Assembly: GCA_015680685.1 (NCBI GenBank)
Contig: MNCI01010394.1
Span: forward strand, 164,891 to 191,728
Source: Gnetum montanum
Taxonomy: Eukaryota > Streptophyta > Gnetopsida > Gnetales > Gnetaceae
Direction of reading: 5' to 3'
Length of the DNA: 26,838 nucleotides
Shown here: piece by piece, positions 8,031 through 17,631 of the stretch
Layout of the letters: every line of letters begins with the position of its first letter
Position numbering within the stretch: the stretch's first letter is position 1
Notes under the pieces: model-generated
What the model was told of the DNA's origin: nothing
The model's database searches: none
The model's input: the letters and a program-made list of their open reading frames with translations, nothing else
Program-made: the position numbers and the translations under genes

Positions 8031-10816
8031 TCAGGCATTGAAGGACCTTCTATGACTTCTAGAGCATGTGGCGGTTATTGTGGCAGCTATGGATGTGGTT
8101 ATCATGCTATAGTTGCAATTGATGGTGGAAGACGAAAGGCATCCAATAATGCCTTCATCTTCTCCTTCTTACTTTGGGGATCATTTAGTGTCCATGGTGC
8201 TTCACCAACGTGGGTTGGAGTGGGAATATCCCATAAATAGGACTTTACAAGGAACTACTTCTTTATGTTGAGGAACCAGGCTGGGAATTACTTTCATTCC
8301 ACATCAAATGCCTAGCATTCTGTAGCTCCTGGTAGTCATTCAATCTCTTAGCTAGGTTCTCAGTAGTTGATCTTTGATTAGTGAATCACTCCCTAAGAAT
8401 GTCAAGTTCAATGTTTATAACCTCAAGCTTCTGCTTGGTCTCTTTATGGTGTTTGAACTCAACCTTGTAGAATAAGTATGAGCTAGCCACCTGCTACTCC
8501 AACTCCAACTATGATCTTCTGATAGTTAGCATTACTAGGTTTACATATCGAAGGTATTTGGTCATTTCCTCAATTTACAAGTCCTTCATGCGAATTTCTA
8601 CTTTGTTGTATTTTTTTAGTTCATCAAAGATGGGCTACCAAATATCACCACCTTATTAGAGCTACTAGAGGGCCTCATTCACCTTTTCCTTCACTAGTTG
8701 GATATGTTTTTTGTTGATTTCCTTTTGCAAGCCAATCTGGTCCCTATAATGATTCTTGATCCTCTCAAATTTGAGGGCCTCATTCTTCTAGGCAATGATC
8801 TCTATTGTAGACTTCTGTTGAAGCGCACATACCTCCATCAAGAGATTTTTGTTTTCTAATGTTAACCTCCTCAGTTTAGTGTTTACCTTGGCAAGCTGCT
8901 CCTACCATTTATGGATGAATTTAGACATTTTTTTTCTTTTGTGCATTAACATTTCATAGGTAATGATTTTCAATGGTTAGAGTTTCATTCTCTTGCTAAG
9001 TTTGGATCAAGTCCTTTTGAATGTTGTATGTTGTGACATTGGCCAAGGACTATTCAAAGACTGCTAACACCTTAGCATACTCAACCTCTTTGAGTTTGAC
9101 TTAAAGCTATTGGAAATATTCATCCTATGTAATTACATGGTTGAGTACCATGGGATCAACAAGGTAGGCTCTTAGTTCAAAAACTTCCATAGCTAATCAT
9201 TGGTTTTTTCTCTGGCTATTTTAATTTGCCCCTTCATGATGATGCATGTACTCCTTGCCTCAAGTAGCCCTAACTGGGTAGCAGTGATGGTATCTAAAAG
9301 ATCAAAGACATTTAGAATTAGTTGCTTGATTTCCACTAGTTAGTTAAGTAATTCCTCATGTTGGGCTACACCTAATCTACGACTTATTACTCTTGCACAT
9401 CTCCAAGTGCAATAACATCAGGTACAGAGTCTATAGGGGTGTTGAGTGCTTCATCCACTCTATCAGCAACCACTTCAACTAATGTTTCCTATCCTTGATG
9501 CTACATCACCAGAACAGTTGTTCCTCACTCACCTCCAAAAGCACCAAAAAGGTGGTAGCATTCCCAGAGATTTCTGAAAATTGCTTTTGTTGCTAAAGGG
9601 ATACCATTACCTCTTGACTGCTTGGCTTTGATGTCACAGGTACATGCACTTGTTGGGCAGAAAACATTAGTGCCCCATCCTCCATCTGGCTTATGGTTTA
9701 AGCCACTTAATTGAGATGGCTCATGGCTATTCAGTACACAGATAGATGACAATCACTTATTTCTTCCTATTGATGTTGTAGGAGTTGCCCATAGAGTTCA
9801 CAGATGTGCTCAATGGTAGCCCAGGACTGTGACATTATTTTCTAAGTGGGTGGTAAAGGTTGTAGTTGTTGCTCTTCTTCTTGGATCATTTTCATAGGCA
9901 CTTTTTCTTTCATCATCTCCACCCAGGAAGTGGTTGGATCATGATGAACTACATCATTGGTGTAGTGGGTTGTGCCTCCCCTCTTGTATAATTTTTTGAT
10001 AAAGCATGGAAAGGAAAGTATCTTCCTTTCATGGTTGTTATCCTTGAAGTGTTTTTCTATCTCTAGATAGGCTAACTATGGAAGGTTGAAGGGAAATTTT
10101 TTGCTTAGAGCAGTGCACACACAGCTGAAGAAGGCCATGACCTTGCTAGGCCTCACCATTGGATTGAGGTGAAAGACCATAGTTTTGAAATAAGCATGTT
10201 TTGCCATTATGAGTGCACCATACTCCTTGTGGTCCACTCCATTCTTTCTTGACACATGGCTATGCCTATATTGAAATTTCAACTAAAGTGGTCCCAGTTT
10301 TAGGTAACCCAAGGGCCTAAGAGATTGCTTCCCTTAGTAGGACATAGTTATATCCTTAATTTTGACCATGGCATCAGCCTGTCTAATCTTCTAGAAGAGA
10401 TATGTTTCTCCCATGTACCACTTTCCACTAGAAGTGATGATGGGCCACATGGAAGAGTTCTAAAGTTGTGTCATGACTTTTAGAGAAGAAAAGTCCAAGA
10501 AGGTTCTAAAGCTTAACTCTTGAAGTACAAATTTCTAAATCTCCTTGGATGCAATTTGCCTAAGGTAGACCTCCATCAAGGAGACCTCAAGGTTTGATCA
10601 TGGCTTAGGTGCCTCATCTTGTTGAGATTGTTTAGTTGTGGTTACTTTAGGAATCTATTTGACAAACTCCACTTCAGAATCCTCCTAAAAAGGTCCTGTT
10701 GCATGGGTTTTAATTGCATATTCCTAGGGTAGTTCTTGGCCCCTTTTAAGTCTTGGCCATTTGTCCCTTGGTTGGCATAGTCCTCCTTCCTACAGGTGCT
10801 TCCCGTTTGGTGCCAT
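8031..10816 (-). pseudogene. ORF3 of element 1: large post-integrase protein, function unknown
   Basis: I chose the start ATG at 10816 because it aligns with the start of the copy in element 2 (MA-K then GKxL/GK, a TAG, then EG). The product would be about 929 codons, read through several frames and many stops. The N-terminal third keeps LSFRTFLDFSSLK, then SGKWYMGETYLF and GALIMAKHAYFKTMVF. The middle is low-complexity, with an EEEQQLQPLPP stretch. The last third is rich in K/E/L/Q heptad-like sequence (NTKLRRLTLENKNLLMEV; LYKVEFKHHKETKQKLEV style) and ends near IPTPTHVGEAPWTLNDP. It lies sense to pol and before the 3' LTR, where Athila elements carry an env-like gene and Tat elements an extra ORF. 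I see no signal peptide or clear membrane segment and do not recognise a family. Confidence 0.7.
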
Positions 10817-12788
10817 TTGTGATGACAATAGAACAAAGGATTAGCATGTGAGGTGTAACTTATAACATTTAGGTACCTTATCTCATTGGTTAGTTACACT
10901 TGGCAAAGTTGTGACTATGGAAGATTGATTATTTTAATGTTATTTTGGTATTATTTCATTAATATGGCTACTAGAGTTTGTTGGAATGGTTTAACTTTCT
11001 TAAATTTATGATTTTAATATTATTTTATTAGTTAAACCTTTGTAAGAGTTAGGAAAATTTTGAAAAAATTTTCATAAAAAACCTAAGGTTTGTGGCCCCC
11101 ATGACACATAGCTTATCTTTGGAAGCTGTAGGACTGAGGAATGAAAGTAATTGGACAAATAGTTTGAAAGTTACAAGCTCTAAAACATGCAAAAGCTTTC
11201 CCCTCCTCTCCCCCTTGGCCATTTAAGCACAAATGTGAAAAAATGCTAAGTGTGGCCACATATATGTAGAGATTTTGTACTGTGTCGACATGGCAGCTTC
11301 ATTAAGACCAAAATTTTCCATAGTAAAAGTAAGAATAAATTGAAGGAGTTTGAGAATGAAATTAATGTCGTTGAAGACCCAAGAATTTCGTGAACATGAT
11401 GAAATGCTTGAAGAGGATGAGATTATTCAAGGAAAGGAGTTTTGAGCTAGAGAATGAATTTAAAGAAGTGCATAGTTGGATGCAACCAATGGGGTTCACA
11501 ATGGATTTGACTATGAAAATGCCTAAGGATAAGGAACTTAACTAGTCCAACCAAGAGGTATGCAAGTGGGTCCTCCTCATAGCAAGCTCATGCTCTTAAT
11601 GCCCTTGCATGTCTTCAAACCAAGGAGTCTGTGGACCCCATGGGTGATTAATTATTGTGAAAAGTTAAGGACTAAATCCTATAAGAATCTACCTAAGAAT
11701 TTCAACACATCAAATGAAGACATTGAATGAAACCATGAAGAACCAACATTGAGGTAAATTATGGGAAGTAGTAGTGGATGAAAGAGAAAGTGGAATGGAG
11801 TCCTGAATCAAGGTTACATGAAGTCCCTTGTGGATTTCATGGTTAATATGACCTGATAACAACCATCCTTGATCCAAATTAAAACCAACCACTTTTAATA
11901 ACTCTGCATCAACACTCTAAGACCAATCCACTCCCTAAAGACACAAGAGCATTCCCATAGAGGAATCACCATTCCTTATAGAGAAGAAAAGAGAAGTAGG
12001 AAGTGAGATGGGATCTTAGTTAGAGGGGACCTTCAAGCATGGGTAACATGGCTTTTTAGTTTCATAACTAGTGCTTGTAGCTCATCATTGAGTCTAAGGG
12101 ATGTGCTTATTCCCATCATTGTTTTGATTTTATATTTTTGGATGGGAACCACACCATGCAAAGACTTTAAGTTCCTATTATTGGTCAATAGTGGAATGGT
12201 AAGAAATCCATGAAAACACTCATGTACTCTAGAGGGTAGGCAAGTACAGAGATCATCGAATACCATTGAAGTCACATCCTTGTCTATCCATTTAATCTTT
12301 TTCAAGTTTGGAAACTACCAAGGTCACAAATTCATTAAGGAAGGGACCTCATATTTCCAAAACAAGGAAAACCATAGAGTTTGTGGATGGGTGGATGACA
12401 TGGACTCATTGCCTATTTCATGAAAAAGAAATCATGTCTTAGTTATCAATACCAAAATTCAAAGATAGAATCTAAACATTAGCAATCAAATAACATTATA
12501 GCACTAACCACCATCAGCAAGCAACTACCACATCACTATGTCCTATTGGCAATAAAGGAAAAACAAAATATACATAAGAAAAACCACATAAAAGAAAAGC
12601 ATAAGAAAAACACAAATGAAAATAAAGTAAAATATAAAAGAAATTGTAAAATACTCAAGAAAGATAAAGCATACTAAAGATGGTGTAAAAAAATGGTGAA
12701 AAGGAGAAAAAATGAAAACTAAGAAGTCACTTTGTATGATTTAACATGGATGGCCATCTCTCCCACAACTAACTTGGAAGGAGGAGAT
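10817..12788 (-). other. Non-coding spacer between integrase and ORF3 (element 1)
   Basis: About 2 kb without a convincing gene. Parts match the spacer of element 2 at 20406-22330: GTGGGTCCTCCTCATAG...AATGCCCTTGC (11567-11610) against GTGGGTCCTCCCCAAAG...AATGCCCTTGC (21251-21296), and GGATGGGTGG near 12386 against 22103. An A-rich run of short AAAATA/AAACAC units lies at about 12555-12720, next to the end of integrase. A 90-codon open stretch on the minus strand (12305-12033) has no counterpart I could find in element 2, so I do not call it a gene. Confidence 0.6.
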
Positions 12789-14186
12789 CTACAATATTAA
12801 GCATGCTTGTTCATTTGAGGAGGTGTTGCAGTCACTAGCTCTCTTAGGCTCTTGGAAAGGTTTAATTTTTTGCATGTTAACTAGTAGTTTCCTATTTAGG
12901 CTTTTAGGTTTGCACATCAACATGGCCCCAAAAGGAAAGGATTCATAGATGATGTAAGGCCTTTCCCACAATGTTTTGAACTTAGTTCTTTGTGGCACAT
13001 GTGTGGGGTTCTAGTAAAGGACCTTGTCTCCTAATTAAAATTTTTTCTTCCTGATTTTGAGGTCATGGTGTTGCTTATTGAATGCCTTATGTATTTCATT
13101 CAAGGATAGGGCCACCAATTGATTCTCATCAAGCATGTTAAGGTTTATCAATCTTTCTTTATATGCTAGACTAAGGTCAAGGTTAAGGTCACAAGTCGTT
13201 GAAAGTGTATGGAGCTCAAATTGAATAGGAAGAGTTGGTAGTTTTTTGTACATTAGCTCATAGGGAGAATAGACTATAGCAAGTTTTTAGGTTGGGCAGC
13301 AGGCCCAAAGTGCATCATTTAGTTTAGTGCTATGGTCTCTTCTATATTTGCTAATTGTTCTTATAAAGATCTTAGTGATCTCCCTATTCATAATCTCAAC
13401 TTGACCTTTGGATTGGGGGTTTTAGGCTGTTAATTTGTGTTTTACCCCCAAGCATTGCATGAATTTCTCAAAGGTGGTACTTGTAAAATGAGTACCATTA
13501 TTAGAAATCAGTGCATGTGGCACTCCAAACCTATTCACAACATTTTGTTATACAAATCAAGTAGCTTTAGAAGATGTATAGTTGGTGACGAGTACTATAT
13601 CTACTAATTTTATATAATAGTTAACTACAACTATGATGTATGCCTTTGCATTTGACATGGATGTGACAGGGCCCATGAAGTCAATGCCCCAGATGTAAAA
13701 GGGTTCTAGTGATTGGATCTGTTGCTGAGGTTCCTCCATATGAGTAGTCATCCCACCATCATGTTGTCACTATTAACAAGAGTGGATGAATTGATGAGTT
13801 CCCTTGAAAAGCATTGGCTAATAATACCCTACCATCAGGATCTTAATAATTGTGCATCTCCTAGCATAGTGGCCCCCATAAGAGCCCTCATAAGCATCCT
13901 AGATGACACTCAGTTAGTTAGCATTAGGAACACACCAACGAATCAAGCCATCGACACATCCCTTGTAAAGATGTTTGTTGGTCTCCATGAAACATTTCAC
14001 CCAGTGAAGAAATTATCATTTCCTCTTGTGGTCAAACTCTTGTGGCATCTCCTAAGTGAGAAGGTAGGTAAGGATGTTATCACACCAGTTAGGTTTAGTT
14101 GGCACTTGTTCATTTATAGTACCAACAAAGAGGATTTCACTAGAAAATTGATCAGAAAGTGGACTCTCCTCCTCTTTGTTATTCCA
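12789..14186 (-). pseudogene. Integrase of element 1 (Athila/Tat type)
   Basis: Domains are in order on the minus strand. The zinc-binding N-terminal region is at about 14000-13760 (YGGHYARRCTIIKILMVGYY...HSC). The catalytic core begins with WGIDFMGP at 13691-13670, the Asp codon being 13680-13682. The second acidic residue is lost: ISNNGTHF near 13485-13509 has Asn where Asp is required. The Glu survives in QVEIMNRE near 13385-13411. The core ends with YSPYELMYKKLPTLPIQFEL, followed by the LDLSLAYKERLINLNMLDENQ block (13200-13110) and a C-terminal KFKTLWERPYIIYESFPFGAM (12990 down), with the stop at 12789. About 450 codons would be normal length for this region. Stops and at least two frameshifts make it inactive. 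The last 210 and 219 bases are the best-preserved pieces. Confidence 0.85.
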
Positions 14187-15600
14187 TCTTATCCAATACA
14201 AGTGCTCGACAACCACATTCTTAGTTTCCTTTCAATATACCATTGTGAGATCGAATTCTTGTAAGATCACCAATCATCATATGACATGGGGGCTGACTGT
14301 TGGTTTGTCCATAAGGAACTAGATTATACAATGATCTATGTATATAAAAACCTTGTACCCAAGCACATAGTACTTGAATTTCTCCAAGGCATACACCATT
14401 GCCATCAATTCTTTCTCTATTGTGGTGTAATTTAGATGTGCATCTATAATTCTTTAGATTGCATAGTGAATATAGTAAGGACGGTTCTGATCATTCAACT
14501 ATGTGAACATGGCTTCCAAAGCATAATTGGAAGCATCCATCATGATATGAAATGGTTTGGACCAATTAGATGCTTGTAGAACTGGATTTTATATGAACTT
14601 TTTCTTGAGTTGATGGAATGCTTTCTCACATTTCTTGGTTTAGATGAATAGAGCATCCTTCTTTATATGTTCCACCAATAGTTTGGTGATCTTATAAAAA
14701 ATTTCTATGAAGCATTGGTAGTAGCCAGTGTGACCAATGAATGACTGAACATCTTTGATAGTTTCTGGTTCATGGGTAATTCCTTAGATGATTGTTATCT
14801 TCTCAAGGTCCACCTCAATTCCTTCTTGTGATATTCTATGCCCAAATATAATGTCCTTCTAGGAAATCAAATGGCTATTTTACTAATTAAACCAAAGGTT
14901 GATCTTCACACACCTTTTTAGCATTTAATTAAGATGGTATAGGGCTTGCTCAAATGTAGCCCCATAGGTGGAGAAGTCATCCATGAAAACTTCCACCCTA
15001 CTATCAATCTATCATTGAAAGATGCTCAAGACAATGTGTTGAAGGGTTGTAGGAACCTTAAATAGACCAAATGACATCTTTTTATATGTGAAAGTTCCCT
15101 AGGGATTTGTGAATGTTTTTTTGGCTTGATCCTCTAGTGTAATTTGAATTTGGTTATAGCCACTATAACCATCCAGAAAGTTGTAATAGTAATGTCCATA
15201 GATGGTTTTCAACAGTTGATCCACAAATGGTAATGGAAAATGATCTGTGAAAGTCATCATGTTCAATAGCCTAAAGTCAATACAAACCCTCCACTTATCA
15301 CCTTTCTTTGACACTACCATAAGTGGACTAACCCACTTGCTATCCACAATGAGATAGATGAACCTCATCTTGAGGAGTTATTCAATCTCCTCTTTGATGA
15401 TCTACTTTAGTTTAGGATTCAACCACCACTACAGCTACCTCTTTGGCTTCATGGAAGCATTTGTATAGATGTGATGCTTGTAGATTTGTGGATCAATTCT
15501 AGTTAATTCATGATATGACTAGGCAAAGGATGTTGGCTATTTGTTGATCACATTCAATAGCTTTTTTTTATGTTTAGAAGCAAGATTAACATTGATTATA
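14187..15600 (-). pseudogene. Reverse transcriptase-RNase H of element 1
   Basis: RT begins near 15580 and is open from 15368 to 15099 (VSPLMVVSKKGDKWRVCIDFR; HFPLPFVDQ; FLDGYSGYNQI). The catalytic FMDDF is intact at 14973-14987. GHRISQEGIEVD, FIGHTGYYQCFIE and the thumb region follow to about 14640. RNase H keeps DASNYALEA near 14513-14540, TTIEKELMAM near 14405-14434 and YIDH near 14337-14350, and ends near VVEHLYWIR at about 14190. The RT active-site aspartates remain, but multiple in-frame stops (mostly TAG or TAA at expected Gln codons) break the frame. Domain order and spacing are normal for plant Ty3/gypsy pol. Confidence 0.88.
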
Positions 15601-16619
15601 ATTGGCTCACCATTTGTTAGGAAAGCATATTCCATTTTCATCAGTGGAGTTTTCAACTCCAGGGATTCCTGTTTAAAGTTCTTAGTAATTTCCAACTCTT
15701 CCTAATTGGTGTTATCAGGTTCATCATTGGAGAGATGATGATGAACTTGCTCCAATTCATCTATGATTTTAACAGAGGCACTCATTAGGCTCTTAGTTGG
15801 TTCCATGCATATTGTTGAGCTACTTTTAGGATTAGCTATTGGCCATTAGGTGCCCTCCTTTTTTGTGGTTGCTATGTATAGGAACCTTTGAATTTCTATT
15901 ACACTGGCACATTGTCTGCATGTTGTGATAGATGTACTTTTTAGAGATCATAACTTCTGGACATAGTTGTACCCTGTATCATTGTATGCGATGCATGGAA
16001 CTTGCTTCCTCTCTATCTTTCAAGAATTATTTTCCTTGAAAATTTCCAAGGAAAGGTCTCTAATGCCTAGTCATGCATCAATGATGCTTACCCAAGCCCT
16101 TCTCATGATAATTGGGAAGTCCCCCTTGTAGTTATCAACTTAGATCACCAAGAAATTGATAGGATAAGGACATCCATAGATAGTGATCATAGTGTCCTCT
16201 ACCAATCCCAAGGAAATGGTGATGGACTGATTTGCCAACTTAGGAAAAATGTTGCTCTTCTTAAGAGGAGGTAGGTTTTAGGCTTTGTAGATCTCATGAG
16301 AAATTAAATTTGTACTAGAACTTGAGTTTAGAAGAGCCTTCCATGGCTAATTCCTAGTGATTTGCAAATAGATTAGGGGACTTCCAACATCATTTTTTTC
16401 CTAGGAAGGTGGTCAACCTTAGTCCAGTTAGATACTATGTGGGTTAACATGATAGTCTGGATCTTTGGAGGCATTTGGTTTGAAGGGGACATGAAAGATT
16501 ATGTAGAGGATGAGGGAGAAGTAGGGCTATTAGCCACATGTGTCTATGAGGGCTTTGTAGGACTGTTGGTTCAAAAGAAGGGTCTTTTCTGGGGTTCATT
16601 TTTCAAAACACTTTGCTAA
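15601..16619 (-). pseudogene. gag-pol linker and aspartic protease of element 1
   Basis: The segment nearest element 2 (16619-16440) is a P/S/T/N-rich linker (NEPQKRPFF; NSPTSPSSS) that continues the gag frame of 24275-26040. Protease follows near 16440-16050: LLNSSSSTNLIS at about 16297-16337 is the active-site region, with Asn in place of the catalytic Asp, then LVEDTMITIYGCPYPINFLV and, near 16080-16110, IIMRRAWVSIIDA, the flap/ILG-like block. The rest to 15601 is a poorly conserved linker into RT (EYAFLTNGEPIIINVNLASK near 15630-15570). There are frameshifts near 16370 and several stops. The protease would have processed Gag-Pol. Confidence 0.78.
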
Positions 16620-16624
16620 GGAGT
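16620..16624 (+). other. Left target-site duplication of element 2 (GGAGT)
   Basis: This flanks the 3' LTR of element 2. It pairs with GGAGC at 24275-24279, with 4 of 5 bases identical and the difference being a T/C transition. Five-base duplications are usual for Ty3/gypsy integration. Confidence 0.7.
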
Positions 16625-17354
16625 TGATGAGTGGAGAGGTACCCCTACACTCAACCATACGAATATGAGCATTTCATGCATGATCCAGTCAAACTCCACA
16701 GACAGACTAGTTGTGGTATCTAGACAGTTACTCATAGATCGTAGTTCGTTGTCTTCCCACCTGGACTAGTATTAGCTTTTTCACGTATGGTTTAGTCCAG
16801 AGAGAGGTGTATGATGTGTTCCTACACTAATTCTACTCCTAGGTATGATGGGAAATAATATTAACTAAGTTAGGAGAGAGAGAGGGTAAGATAGAATCTA
16901 AGCTAGCCTAAGTGCGATGAGCATTCGTTCCTTAATCATCCGTACAGATCTTGGACCTCGTGCATGACTACCATTGGGATTACCAAGTGTATAGCCTAAG
17001 TACACTACTGGGCTACCAAGTAGTCACACTTAAATGCTCGTGATTTAATCATACTCATTTTGAGTTACTAAGAAATAAGGCTAGAGAGATATTAACTAAG
17101 AAAGCAATAAATGATAATAATAATTAAATCATTAAGCTAAGTGGATGCTACAATGATGAAGTAATCTCAATCTTTATTGCTAGTCATGTGTGTGTCCAAG
17201 TATGTCCACTCGAATAAGGATGTCGTACAATTACAATCATCACACTACAGGCATGCACTAAGAGAAAAGGGTTGAGAGGAAAAATAGATGTACTAAAAGC
17301 TATTAAAACTTAACCTTTTTTCTAAAAATCTCCTTACCAAATCTACCTACCTTT

Positions 17355-17362
17355 TATTTATA
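17355..17362 (-). promoter_or_regulatory. TATA box of the element 2 LTR
   Basis: The minus strand reads CATCTATAAATAAAAGG, about 80 bases from the LTR start. It is conserved in the 5' LTR fragment (plus-strand CTTATTTATAGATGAGG near 24153-24170). Confidence 0.65.
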
Positions 17363-17380
17363 GATGAGGAGACAAGTTGC

Positions 17381-17400
17381 GATATCGCATATGCGATATC
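17381..17400. repeat. Perfect 20-bp palindrome in U3 of element 2
   Basis: GATATCGCATATGCGATATC equals its own reverse complement. It sits about 20 bases upstream of the TATA box, and further GATATC/CGATAT units flank it. The 5' LTR keeps it with one mismatch at 24216-24235. A related TATCGTGTACGTGATATCGC lies at 20902-20921 in the internal spacer. It could be a binding site for a dimeric regulator, but that is inference. Confidence 0.85.
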
Positions 17401-17439
17401 ATGGATTCAATATCGCAGCCAAAAATTCACAACTCATCA

Positions 17440-17452
17440 TACCCCCATGACT
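17440..17452 (-). other. Polypurine tract of element 2
   Basis: The minus strand reads CAGTCATGGGGGTA directly before TGATGAG. It matches the tracts of elements 1 and 4. The upstream TCGAGGATGAGTTTTCATT is also shared with 30-47 in element 4. Confidence 0.85.
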
Positions 17453-17631
17453 GAATGAAAACTCATCCTCGAGTTAAAGTGAGAACAAGCTTCATTGATT
17501 ACAAAATGGATAGGTATGGGATTATTGATTGATGAGAATGGATTCATGCCATAGTGTGGAATCAGAACAAAATTGAGACACAACATGAAGAACACAAAAG
17601 AAAATCCTATAGCTACAGAATTGGGTGGAAC

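Larger units (their letters stand above)
16625..17439 (-). repeat. 3' LTR of element 2 (815 bp)
   Basis: Both ends carry the inverted TGATGAGT/ACTCATCA. The minus strand begins after the purine tract with TGATGAGTTGTGAA. It contains a 20-bp palindrome and a TATA box within the first 85 bases, an AATAAAG signal, the paired ACTTGGTA motifs (near 16979-17030), TTAGGATTAGTT-like sequence weakly, and ends GGTTGAGTGTAGGGGT...CTCATCA. It matches the 5' LTR fragment at 23767-24274 over 16966-17439. Confidence 0.88.

Noticed and set aside
7509-8240. Open frames at 7509-7745 (minus) and 8007-8240 (plus)
   Set aside because: The first lies within the element 1 LTR, the second is antisense to the end of ORF3. 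Neither aligns with a frame in the related elements.
12033-12305. Minus-strand open frame of 90 codons between integrase and ORF3
   Set aside because: No counterpart found in the spacer of element 2 and no recognisable motif; likely chance.
13713-14264. Plus-strand open frame of 183 codons, the longest in the window
   Set aside because: It is antisense to the integrase zinc-binding region, which can be read in order on the minus strand. No family resemblance was seen in the plus-strand product.
17381-17400. Rho-independent-type terminator at the palindrome
   Set aside because: It lies upstream of the TATA box in an LTR, has no T-run, and the genome is eukaryotic.
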